The notes below the pieces were generated by a model, which made no database searches, was not told where the DNA came from, and saw nothing but the letters and a program-made list of their open reading frames with translations. Shown piece after piece: positions 47,339 to 55,318 of a DNA stretch of 64,000 nucleotides (position 1 is its first letter; each line of letters begins with the position of its first letter). The translations under genes and the position numbers were made by a program. This stretch comes from Petasospora fabianii. Its lineage: Eukaryota > Ascomycota > Saccharomycetes > Phaffomycetales > Wickerhamomycetaceae. The stretch is from the NCBI GenBank assembly GCA_022641835.1, contig CP048718.1:558001-622000 (forward strand). Direction: 5' to 3'.

Positions 47339-47929
47339 TTACTTCTTTTGCTCCTCGATGTCTTTCACCTGCTTCAAGATATCACTTTCGGCTGCATTCT
47401 TCTCAGCCTCCAGCTGCTCAGCGTACTTCTGTCTGGCGATCTCGGCTCTTTTCTTTCTCTCCTTAGCAGCATGATCTCTCTTTTCGAGCTCCTCGATCCA
47501 AAGTCTCTCTCTGAGCTTAGCCTTCTCACGAAGCTCCTCCTCTTTCGACTTTCTCGTATCTTGTGTCTCTCTTCCGTAAACAATACCACCAATAACCAAT
47601 GCAGCGATTGTGAAACCTTGGAATCCAACACGATAACGGAACCATTTCTGGGCACCAGGTCTGTTACCGACACGGAGGGATTTGGCGGCCAGGATGACGG
47701 CTACCGTCGTGGCAAGTGTCCCCAGCGGAACCAGTGGTTGCTCTTTACAATTCTTGATACATTTGTCGATGAAGTCGAGTTGCCTGAGGTTTGTTAGTGG
47801 TCTGCGGGATCCGGGGTGAAGAAGGGCGACATCCTCATCATCATCCTCATCATCTACACCGATTGTCAAAGGCAAGGGTACTCACTTGTACGAGTTCTCC
47901 TCGTCGAATGAAGAAGGAATTCTAGACAT
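47339..47929 (-). CDS. RCF1: Respiratory supercomplex factor 1 (HIG1 family), one intron
   Basis: Exon 1 (47929-47886) encodes MSRIPSSFDEENSY; S. cerevisiae Rcf1 starts MSRMPSSFDVTER. The intron 47784-47885 begins GTGAGT and ends CCACTAACAAACCTCAG. Exon 2 (47783-47339) completes 162 aa (yeast 159). The HIG1 domain has QPLVPLGTLATTVAVILAAK, then RPGAQKWFRYRVGFQGFTIA with the QRRQ-type motif in altered form, and GIVYG. The C-terminal helix LREKAKLRERLWIEELEKRD is well conserved. It is an inner-membrane protein that links complexes III and IV and aids Cox3 and Cox12 assembly. The frame is also open through the intron, so single-exon calling would give a wrong N-terminus. Confidence 0.94.
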
Positions 47930-48757
47930 TTCCTTTGTGGTTGTGTACCTCTTGATAGGGTTAGAGTGGAAGAAAGCTCGGAGAAGAAAAGTTCAAATGT
48001 CGGTTGAGTGAAGAGGCGGCAGAGGCGCGTTTATTGACCCGTCTTCCAGTGGCAGCAAATGAGGCATATAAGGTCAAAGGATATACAATCAGCTGTGGAG
48101 CTTCAGTTTGTTGAATGGGATGATGAAAATAATGTACACTGATAGTATCTATACTAATGGCCGAGTTTCTGTACTAAACTTTTTGTTTGAATTGACCTTT
48201 TAATTTTGACGATATCAGCAGTAGCATCTACTCATGCCATGCCCTGTTCCTCACTCTGATCGTCGGGATGTATCAACTACAAGAAAAAATGTCGTTGGTA
48301 TCACTATCTAAAGTCCTACCACCTGATTAGAAGCTTGAAACTGCTAAGAATTAACGTTAGTGGTTAAATCTGTCAATGAAGTTTTCTATTATGAAGGGTC
48401 ACATGACCCGTTGAATGCGTTTCTAGATAGTATAATGTGTTTGCTCTGTTCCGCTCAATCATCCTGAAGGTCGGTTAATTCTGCACCAAGAAGTATGTAG
48501 TACACCACCTGTACCTTGTATCTATAACTCACTCACACTTTATGATCGTATTGGAAGCTAAAACAGAAAGAGAGAGAGAGAGAGAGATGCGCACATCCAC
48601 AACAGATTCGCGGGGGAAGCCTCATTTGACCGACGTCAAATGACAGAAAAAAGTGGCAAAACGCGTAAAGGAAAGTACAGTCTAGTTTATCGTTACAACA
48701 CTGAGCACTAACCCTTCAGCATATCACGGGAACAACTTCTCCTAGTTTTTCGCTGTC
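47930..48757. other. Divergent intergenic region RCF1 / AHC1 with GA microsatellite
   Basis: 828 bp with no supportable ORF. A GA dinucleotide run (about 48569-48586) lies about 175 bp upstream of the AHC1 ATG. An ACGCGT element sits at about 48660-48665. Otherwise ordinary promoter sequence. Confidence 0.4.
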
Positions 48758-50068
48758 ATGGCTCATCCAAAGTTTGACGATGATGTTGCTGACACCAACC
48801 GTGGGGACTCATCGGTGTACCTTCAAATTGCCACGCCCAAGAGTCCCAACTCCGACGGCTTTTCCCCCGCACACTTTGAGGAGACACCCCTTGAGCGTGA
48901 GATCAAGCAGAACCTCTGCAATGAAATCGACCTCGAGATTCTGTTGAAACATAGAGAATACAACCTTTTACGGAATGAGATAGAGAGGGTTCAGTCACAA
49001 ATGGCCATGATGGAGAATTTACACGACGACCCCAAATATGCCAGCTATATTGAGAACCTCATCAAGTTGAAGAAGTCCGCCCTTAATCCAGATAACGTCA
49101 ACTCACCATACAGCACAAGTCCAAATACACCTCTCGACTCACCAGGTGCTCAAAACGCTGCTAACCCATACTACAATCTACGAAAGACATCAACAAATCA
49201 CGAAGCACCGGTACATCGAACCTCATATGGTGGTCTCCGTCCCGTTGTGGATGCCCATGGCAACAAAATTTGCGTACACAAGCGATCAGATGGTGTGATT
49301 GTTCGCATTGATTGCCCACAGTGTGGTCGTACTGACTTTGGTTCCGCCCAGGGATTCCTTAACCACTCAAGACTGGCTCATGCCGTGGAGTACAAATCTC
49401 AGGAGGATGCTGCATTACAATGCGGTACTGTGATGCCCGAGAGTGAGCAGGATGAGATTGGTATCTCGAGTGTGAAGAAGTTGAAGGAACTTGGTATGGA
49501 TGCGGATAAGTGTTTGTGTCCTGGTGTCTGTATTGAAGACCCATCTAAGAAGAGAAGAAGATTAAGTATGAAAAGTGATGGTAATGGTGGATCCACAGCT
49601 AAGGTTACGCACTTGGAGAAGTTGTACAAAGATAAGACATCTACTCAGACAGATGCATTCAAGGCGCTTGTCGAGGATGTGACTTTTAGAGAGGAGGTTG
49701 AGGATGATGATCAGAGTGAGAACACAGATGAGGAGCAGAAGAAGCAGATTAGTGCGTTCAAGAAAGGTCATAATAGACGCAAGTCACGCGGTGGCCTCAG
49801 TGCCGTCACTTTTGATGATAAAGTGGAGACTTTTAAAGAAGTGTCACCTGGTGATACGTCAGTTACTGCACAGGTTCTCTCCGTTGAGACAGAGACGCCA
49901 CCAGGCTCTGCAGGAAGCTTCACCTCGACCGCCAGTTCTGGTTACTTTAAACTCTCAGAGGTGAATCTTACTGACAAGTCATTGACGCCATCTCAGAGAA
50001 GACGTGTTCCAACAGTTGCAGAGCCACTGAGAACAAGAAGTCGCTCATCTCGTGAGAATTCTCATTAA
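48758..50068 (+). CDS. AHC1: Ahc1-like C2H2 zinc-finger protein (ADA HAT complex component)
   Basis: 436 aa. The N-terminal helix (ETPLEREIKQNLCNEIDLEI) is followed by a coiled coil (LLKHREYNLLRNEIERVQSQ). The central block has RPVVDAHGNKICVHKRSDGV, then IDCPQCGRTDFGSAQGFLNH with SRLAHAVEYKSQEDAALQCG. This is the AHC1-type C2H2 finger, with C-x2-C and a histidine pair. A CxCPGxC cysteine cluster follows near residue 248. The C-terminus is disordered and Ser/Thr-rich. Ahc1 holds the ADA histone acetyltransferase complex (Gcn5-Ada2-Ada3) together. Gene order adds support: SFM1, DDL1 and AHC1 are consecutive in S. cerevisiae (YOR021C-YOR023C). Confidence 0.8.
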   Translation: MAHPKFDDDVADTNRGDSSVYLQIATPKSPNSDGFSPAHFEETPLEREIKQNLCNEIDLEILLKHREYNLLRNEIERVQSQMAMMENLHDDPKYASYIENLIKLKKSALNPDNVNSPYSTSPNTPLDSPGAQNAANPYYNLRKTSTNHEAPVHRTSYGGLRPVVDAHGNKICVHKRSDGVIVRIDCPQCGRTDFGSAQGFLNHSRLAHAVEYKSQEDAALQCGTVMPESEQDEIGISSVKKLKELGMDADKCLCPGVCIEDPSKKRRRLSMKSDGNGGSTAKVTHLEKLYKDKTSTQTDAFKALVEDVTFREEVEDDDQSENTDEEQKKQISAFKKGHNRRKSRGGLSAVTFDDKVETFKEVSPGDTSVTAQVLSVETETPPGSAGSFTSTASSGYFKLSEVNLTDKSLTPSQRRRVPTVAEPLRTRSRSSRENSH

Positions 50069-50227
50069 ATCAAACGACCTCCTACTCATGACGCCACACT
50101 TTCCACTAAAAGAAGTTGATAGTTCACTTCACGTTCTTACGCTAATTGCTTTTTAATGTTCATGACCATTTATTTATGACCCACCAATATTGTCACCATA
50201 TAGCACTAATCACTCTTCTTTTGGCAA

Positions 50228-50551
50228 TCAGAGAAGACCAGCCTTCTTGAACTCCTCCTCAGTTTGATCCAAGCTCTCGAGCTTCTTCAAATCCTGCTCA
50301 GTACCGAATCTCTCACCGTTGAACCAAATAGTTGGGACCCACTTACGACCAGAAATCTCAGTGAATGCCTTCTCTAGGGCCTCAGCCTCCTTTGGATCAA
50401 TCTTATCGAGCTCAAGAATGGTCACCTTGTCGGAAACACCGTACTTCTTCCAGATGGCCTCAGCGTAGTGGCAGTCTGGGCACCATGACTTGGAGATCAT
50501 GAAGTACTTATTAGAGGAGATGTATTCGAGAGCCTTGGTCTTTGGGGACAT
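50228..50551 (-). CDS. GRX8: Glutaredoxin-like protein Grx8
   Basis: 107 aa from the first ATG (MSPKTKALEYISSNKYF); yeast Grx8 is 109 aa. The dithiol active site is SKSWCPDCHYAEAIWKKYGV, with WCPDC identical to S. cerevisiae Grx8. The cis-proline loop is WVPTIWFNGERFGTEQDLKK, and the C-terminus TEEEFKKAGLL matches LEEELTKIGLL. It is a cytosolic thiol-disulfide oxidoreductase with low activity in the standard assay. It is divergent from the candidate snoRNA host transcript. Confidence 0.92.
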   Translation of the reverse strand: MSPKTKALEYISSNKYFMISKSWCPDCHYAEAIWKKYGVSDKVTILELDKIDPKEAEALEKAFTEISGRKWVPTIWFNGERFGTEQDLKKLESLDQTEEEFKKAGLL

Positions 50552-50643
50552 TGTGTGACACTTGAGGAATTGGACAATAGAAGGGTGAAGAGGCAAAGTG
50601 GCCGAAACCCCGAGATATTACTTGTACCCCATGCACACAGCTT

Positions 50644-50650
50644 AGCCCTA
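50644..50650 (+). promoter_or_regulatory. Tbf1-like site upstream of the snoRNA host
   Basis: AGCCCTAG (50644-50651), the same 8-mer found in the RPL21 promoter at 8231-8238, lies about 150 bp upstream of the snoRNA host donor site. In S. cerevisiae Tbf1 binds ARCCCTAA upstream of many snoRNA genes. The site is also near the divergent GRX8 start, so assignment is uncertain. Confidence 0.4.
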
Positions 50651-50759
50651 GAACTTCCTACTAAGCGCGAAAACGGTAAGCGCCACAGGGCGCTACCCAG
50701 CCGACTTTCGCTTTAAAAAAGTTGAAAATTTTTGAGTTTCTTCCATCATCAACACACAA

Positions 50760-51190
50760 CTTACCTTTCTCTCTTTTCGATAAGTGGCATCTCACACAAA
50801 TTGTAAGTACTTACAAAGAGGAGGCTTGTTGAATTTTGAAAGCACCAACCCGGTGTGTGTTTAACTGATGACTTGAGTGCATTTGGCTCGAGACTTTTTG
50901 TCGATGTGGAAAAAACCACGCTACCTTACTATTTATCTCTGAAAAACACACAACACCGGTGGTGGTCTGTTTCATTCGTCAAGATGAGCAAACCCTACTC
51001 AAGTCGTGGAATATGGGCTAACAATGCATCTCTAGGATTGGAACTGTGATATTTACTTGTTTCGTTTTATCAATTTGATGTTTACGTGTCTTGTCTTTCA
51101 ACTTTTACTTCGATGTAGCCTTTGTTTAAGTCCTCCCTTGTTCTGAACTACGTGTGACCCCTAATCTTTTTTCTTTTGTATTTCCATATG
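50760..51190 (+). ncRNA. Probable non-coding spliced host transcript of a C/D snoRNA
   Basis: A pyrimidine-rich initiator-like stretch (about 50740-50780) is followed by a donor GTAAGT at 50803 and a branch GGCTAAC at 51016-51022 with TCTCTAG ending at 51035, giving a 233-nt intron. The first exon has no ATG and the spliced exon 2 has only a 14-codon ORF, so the host appears non-coding. A 21-codon ORF (MSKPYSSRGIWANNASLGLE) lies inside the intron after the snoRNA and is probably chance. Exon ends are estimated. It is convergent with ARD1. Confidence 0.5.
50855..50951 (+). ncRNA. Candidate box C/D snoRNA inside an intron
   Basis: The 5' strand GTGTGTTT (50855-50862) pairs perfectly with AAACACAC (50944-50951). 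Two nucleotides inside it lies box C as CTGATGA (50865-50871; one base off RTGATGA), and one nucleotide inside the 3' strand lies box D, CTGA (50939-50942). This is the kink-turn layout of a C/D snoRNA, length 97 nt. An internal C'-like CGATGTG lies near 50902. The antisense element before box D would be within CCTTACTATTTATCT. I could not assign the rRNA target with confidence. Confidence 0.62.
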
Positions 51191-51191
51191 C

Positions 51192-51833
51192 TTAGTCTTC
51201 AATGCCATCCAGCAAATCGGACTCCTCATCGTCCACAATCTCGGCCTTTTGGAACTTTGATGGAAGGAGTTCATCAACCTTCAACACTTTCTTCATGGAG
51301 TAGGCATCCTCACCATCTGCGTAATAACTCTTTTCAATGCTCAAAACTTCAAATTGTAGAGTGTCTCTGTAAAGATGCAATGCTGCTCTGTTACTCTTTC
51401 TAACATGCAAACTGACATACTCACTAAGAAAGGTTTCTGTGAGTGCATACAATGCCTGTCTCATCAATTTTTCAGCGATACCCTGTCTTCTGTATGTTCT
51501 CATCACGGATAACGATGTGACATGTCCATGAGGAGTCTTGTCAGTTGCATCTGGATCGTCTTCCATCTTTGCAAGGACGTATCCGACAACTTTCTCGCCG
51601 GGGGCGACGTATGATGGATCACCTTTGGTGTCTTTGATAATTACGTCCTCCGCCTCCTCTGGTGAAAGTGGGGCGATGGCGTCGGTGGTGGTCGCCACAA
51701 AGGAAGCTTCGGGCCATGAAAGGATGTGATACATGTAGTACTTGAGCTGATAGTTCTCTGGGAGATTGTACAGGTTACAATTTTGCATGGCCTGCACATC
51801 ACTGATGGTGGCCTTTCTGATGGTGATGGCCAT
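51192..51833 (-). CDS. ARD1: N-terminal acetyltransferase NatA catalytic subunit Ard1 (Naa10)
   Basis: 213 aa. [20 protein letters not shown] is followed by [20 protein letters not shown], the substrate-loop signature of Naa10. The acetyl-CoA site is [40 protein letters not shown] completes the GNAT fold, and [15 protein letters not shown] is the conserved C-terminal strand before an acidic tail. A charged insertion ([20 protein letters not shown]) between early strands is typical of yeast Ard1 (238 aa). With Nat1 and Nat5 it acetylates Ser-, Ala- and Thr-starting nascent proteins. VPS29, its direct neighbour in S. cerevisiae, is 4 kb away here. Confidence 0.95.
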   Translation of the reverse strand: MAITIRKATISDVQAMQNCNLYNLPENYQLKYYMYHILSWPEASFVATTTDAIAPLSPEEAEDVIIKDTKGDPSYVAPGEKVVGYVLAKMEDDPDATDKTPHGHVTSLSVMRTYRRQGIAEKLMRQALYALTETFLSEYVSLHVRKSNRAALHLYRDTLQFEVLSIEKSYYADGEDAYSMKKVLKVDELLPSKFQKAEIVDDEESDLLDGIED

Positions 51834-52168
51834 TGTGATACGGGATTTGTTCGTGTGTGAGTTCGGAGAGATGGAAAGAGAATAAGAGAGATCAAAGGTG
51901 AGTCAAGGCAAGAGTGTCGAGGACTTTTAAATGATTGATGATGTCCCTCGAAAGAACTGGGGTAAGCCAAGATTCTGTCGTTAGATCTAAAGTGGGAAGA
52001 TGATGGTTCAAGGTTGTCGAGTTTCTCGACGACGGTGTTGAAAATCGCGGGAACGCGTGGACGACCCCATCAAGCTTTTGATGATGAAGTTCCCTAATTT
52101 TAATGCTACAAATTTCAGGATAGGGTCGATTTCAGTTTCTAGTTCATTCAATTCATATCATCAAGTTT
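51834..52168. other. Intergenic region, ARD1 promoter / TRS31 3' flank
   Basis: 335 bp between two minus-strand genes. A GC-rich element (TCGCGGGAACGCG, about 52046-52058) may be part of the ARD1 promoter. No ORF is supported. Confidence 0.3.
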
Positions 52169-52907
52169 TCATTTCCCAAATCTGATGTTTTCACGCTCAA
52201 TAACAGCGTGGTCAAAATCTATCAGGAATACCGTTTTCAAAGGGGAGCCCTCATCATCCACAGTGTGAGCACCAACATTGGCTTGGAAGTGAGCAGCATC
52301 AAGCACTCCCTCAATTATTCCTGCTGTAAATGCACCGACATTAAGCTTTCCAAATTCCTTAGGTACGCAGATGAATTGTGAGATCAATGGCACATTGTCA
52401 AAGATCATATCTAGTATGCATGTTAGTATAACTCGCTCGAACAAGATTAAATGGGCTCTACTCACATTGATTCTCCGAATCAGAGGCCTTCTGCAGTTCA
52501 TCAGCTGGCTTGCCAAACAAGGTCTTCCAAACTTGCATTTGGATAAATTGTAGTACTCCAACAATCCGCGTCTCTCTCTTAGCGTTCTTTCCGTCTCTCA
52601 ATGTCACCAGTTCGAGGAACTTCGTTCCCACGCCATATCCGAGTGCGTTCAGTCTTGCCTCAATATCCTGGATACTCTTCGATTGTGATTGCACATACTG
52701 CACTATTCCAGCGAACAGGAAGGATAAACTGGCAATGTTCACCTCGGGTGTGCGACGTGATAGCGACTGGTCATAGATAGTCTTGCCCTTGGATACCACC
52801 GCGTTCTGATAGGATGCCGGCAACTGAATTGGCCCCAACGAAGGGTTATATCCCGGCTTCAGTGGTGTTGTCTTTGCTGTTGACGGCTGAATGATCTCCT
52901 GGGACAT
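52169..52907 (-). CDS. TRS31: TRAPP complex subunit Trs31 (TRAPPC5), one intron
   Basis: Exon 1 (52907-52466) and exon 2 (52410-52169) flank a 55-nt intron (GTGAGT ... TACTAAC ... ACTAG), giving 227 aa. The Bet3-like fold is clear: SLSRRTPEVNIASLSFLFAG, then IEARLNALGYGVGTKFLELV, with FIQMQVWKTLFGKPADEL. The splice gives YMIFDNVPLISQFICVPKEF, matching the Trs31 block (YMIIDN ... ISIPK). The end is LNVGAFTAGIIEGVLDAAHF, with AHFQANVGAHTV. It is a core subunit of TRAPP, the exchange factor for Ypt1, at the ER-Golgi step. Without the intron the C-terminal half is lost. Confidence 0.94.
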
Positions 52908-53212
52908 TTTGTTGACGTGGCTGTGTCGGTCTGGCAGTAATGAGCGGTGTTGTGTTGTGTTCTAGCGTTGCACATTTGCATTTTTCTAGAGCGCGCTCTT
53001 TCCCCATCACTGTTTGTCTTCATGACACAGCGGCTAGTGCTTACACAGGGCGGCAACATGTTCTACACTCGAAAGAAACGCTTCGGCGTGTTCAGAGACT
53101 TCTTCAATGGTACTGGAGACCGTTAATTACTGATAAGAGCGGCATCCGCCACACGTAGTTTGAGTCTTGTGCGCAATCGAACTAACACACGGAAGACCCC
53201 TTCAGCGATCAG
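52908..53212. other. Divergent intergenic region, TRS31 / SP/TP-rich gene
   Basis: 305 bp. An AGCGCGCT palindrome lies at about 52988-52997. An ACTAAC near 53181 followed by AG could be an acceptor for an upstream exon of the next gene, but I found no convincing first exon. Confidence 0.3.
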
Positions 53213-54238
53213 ATGCTCCCAGATGACTTATCGCCAGTGAAGCAGCTACCAGTAAGAGCCGTGCAAGATGAGGATATGGAGGATGATGACATTAGTGATA
53301 CGCAACCCATGGAGTTGTTTGATATGAACAATGTTGTGGCCACTGCGAAACACATCTCTCCAAAGAAACAGACCAGAACACCAGCCACTACACAGGATAA
53401 TCTCCCACAGACGATCCGCTCTAGATCAAACCAACGTATCTCTGGATCAATTCAAACACCCTCACATCCTAGCACTCAAAACAAAACACCAATGGCTCAT
53501 CTGTCACCAAAGCTGTTGTTCCAGACGCCGTCGTCGGTGCACCTTTCGGAGTTCATTCAACCACCACAGGGTACATCTACACCGGCACCTGGCGGTTATC
53601 TCGATAGCATTGAAACCCCACGAAGGCCCGCTTCATATTTTGCACCTATCTTTCGATTTGTCTCTAATGACAGTTTTGACACTGACGCTTCCGTTATATC
53701 TGGACAGACAAGCCTTCTCCCGCCTACCGCTTCTTCTCCCTTATCACACAAGTCCAGGATCATGGGCCTCAAGGATGAGATCAGCATCATCGTTGATCGG
53801 ATGAAAACCAGCGTGATGATCAAAAGCCTCGATGAACAAACCGACACAGAGATGTTAATGCCTAACAATGAGTCTACGGAGGTTTCGGCCTCTTTACAAG
53901 ATGTCAGTGAGATCTCAATGATACCCTTTTCTCAGCTTTCGACCTCGACTCCAAAGAGCATTATGAAGAAGCGAAGCATCGATTATGACGGTGATGCTAT
54001 AGATCAGTGCAAAGCAAATAAGCACATCAAAAGAGTCAGGATCAACGAAACGGTAGATGTTATCACTTCCACAGAAAGGGCGGTGAAAAATAAGCGGCCT
54101 CTCTCCTACACCACAGACAGAATAAACCGTAAGAGAATCAGGGGTCCAAAGGGAGCCACACCTGTCATGTCCACCTACAACGAATTGTTGGGCCGCTGCA
54201 GGGGCACAAAAGACCCACTCAATATTCTACTTGGATAG
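53213..54238 (+). CDS. Unknown SP/TP-rich, probably nuclear protein (341 aa)
   Basis: It starts MLPDDLSPVKQLPVRAVQ. It is low in predicted structure and dense in proline-directed sites: LSPVK, ISPKK, RTPA, QTPS, KTPM, LSPK, STPA, ETPRR and STPKS, several with a basic residue at +3, i.e. full CDK consensus. Basic patches near the C-terminus (MKKRSIDYDG, KHIKRVRI, DRINRKRIRGPKG) look like nuclear localisation signals. A conserved-looking core is PRRPASYFAPIFRFVSND. I do not recognise the family; a cell-cycle regulated nuclear or chromosome protein is a guess from composition only. The start may not be the true one if an upstream exon exists. Confidence 0.6.
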   Translation: MLPDDLSPVKQLPVRAVQDEDMEDDDISDTQPMELFDMNNVVATAKHISPKKQTRTPATTQDNLPQTIRSRSNQRISGSIQTPSHPSTQNKTPMAHLSPKLLFQTPSSVHLSEFIQPPQGTSTPAPGGYLDSIETPRRPASYFAPIFRFVSNDSFDTDASVISGQTSLLPPTASSPLSHKSRIMGLKDEISIIVDRMKTSVMIKSLDEQTDTEMLMPNNESTEVSASLQDVSEISMIPFSQLSTSTPKSIMKKRSIDYDGDAIDQCKANKHIKRVRINETVDVITSTERAVKNKRPLSYTTDRINRKRIRGPKGATPVMSTYNELLGRCRGTKDPLNILLG

Positions 54239-54307
54239 TACGACACCTGTAACTCTATCGAAACGTCACTTGTGCATTAGGTTTGGCTGTATCCTTTTGG
54301 TACAACA

Positions 54308-54995
54308 TTAGTTCTCGTTAATGATGAAGCTTCTCAACTCGGAGTAAGCCTGCTCCAAGTCATCGTTGATGACAATTTTGTCATGAGCACCAGTCTTGGC
54401 ATACTCCATCTCGGCAGCAGCAGCACCAATTCTCTTCTCCAAGGACTCAGCGGATTCAGTACCTCTACCCTCGAGTCTCTTTCTCAACTCTTCGATGGAA
54501 GGAGGAGACAAGAACAAGAATCTAGCGTTGAGGTCTGTCTCCTTAACAGACTTGACACCCTGCATATCAATATCAAGGATACATGTTCTGCCCTGCTTGG
54601 CAACCTCCTCGACAGACTTGATGGTAGTACCATAGTAGTTACCAGAGAACTGAGCCCATTCAATGAAAGCCTTCTCGTCAATGAGCTTCTTAAACTCATC
54701 AACGGTAACAAAGTTGTAGTCCTTACCGTTAACCTCACCTGGTCTTGGGGCACGGGTAGTAGAGGAGACAGAAAAGCCAAACTTGTCTGGGAACTCAGCA
54801 AAGAGTTTCTTCAACAAGGTGGACTTACCGGTACCGGATGGGCCAGAGATAACGATTGGACGGTCTAGACACGAGGCGTTAGTACTGGCTTCAAACCTTC
54901 ATCGTGCACAGCTCCTGACGAGATGCAGAGCAAGAAAACAAAACAAAGAAGTACCTGTCGAAAGACGTACACAGGCGTTGCAACATACTGGACAT
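54308..54995 (-). CDS. GUK1: Guanylate kinase Guk1, one intron after a 7-nt first exon
   Basis: Exon 1 is seven nucleotides (54995-54989, ATGTCCA). The intron 54865-54988 starts GTATGT and ends with TACTAAC and GTCTAG. Exon 2 is 54864-54308. The protein is 187 aa, the same length as S. cerevisiae Guk1, and begins [20 protein letters not shown] (yeast [19 protein letters not shown]). The GMP-binding region [20 protein letters not shown] and lid [19 protein letters not shown] are complete. It phosphorylates GMP to GDP and is essential for nucleotide and mannose metabolism. Two further in-frame-looking donors (GTACGT, GTACTT) lie inside the intron but give worse N-termini. Confidence 0.95.
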
Positions 54996-55318
54996 GGCGG
55001 CTTTTGTGCTGGAGAGATAAGGCAGAATCAAAGTCCAAAGGAGACCGAAACGCGTGTTAACACAACCTTTTCAGACTGGAATTTTTTTGTTTACTTTTCG
55101 AGAAATTTGGTTTGAAGCCCTGTCGGGCAGGACGAGCTAGATTACATCAGGACACCTTGGTGACTCGGGACGCAGGTACTATTTACGTACTAAACAATCT
55201 TCGCAGAGTTGGTAGGACAATGATATGATAGGAGATAATTAAGCCATTGTTTTTATTAAAGTTGCATAAAACACACATCAGCCGTTACCTTAACATTGTA
55301 ACTGGGTCAGGGGGGACT
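54996..55318. other. Intergenic region, GUK1 promoter / DAK1 3' flank
   Basis: 323 bp. An ACGCGT (MCB-type) element lies at about 55051-55056, roughly 60 bp upstream of the GUK1 ATG, compatible with S-phase expression of a nucleotide enzyme. No ORF is supported. Confidence 0.35.

Noticed and set aside
50989-51049. 21-codon ORF MSKPYSSRGIWANNASLGLE in the snoRNA host
   Set aside because: It contains the intron branch site and acceptor, has no known match and is too short to support.
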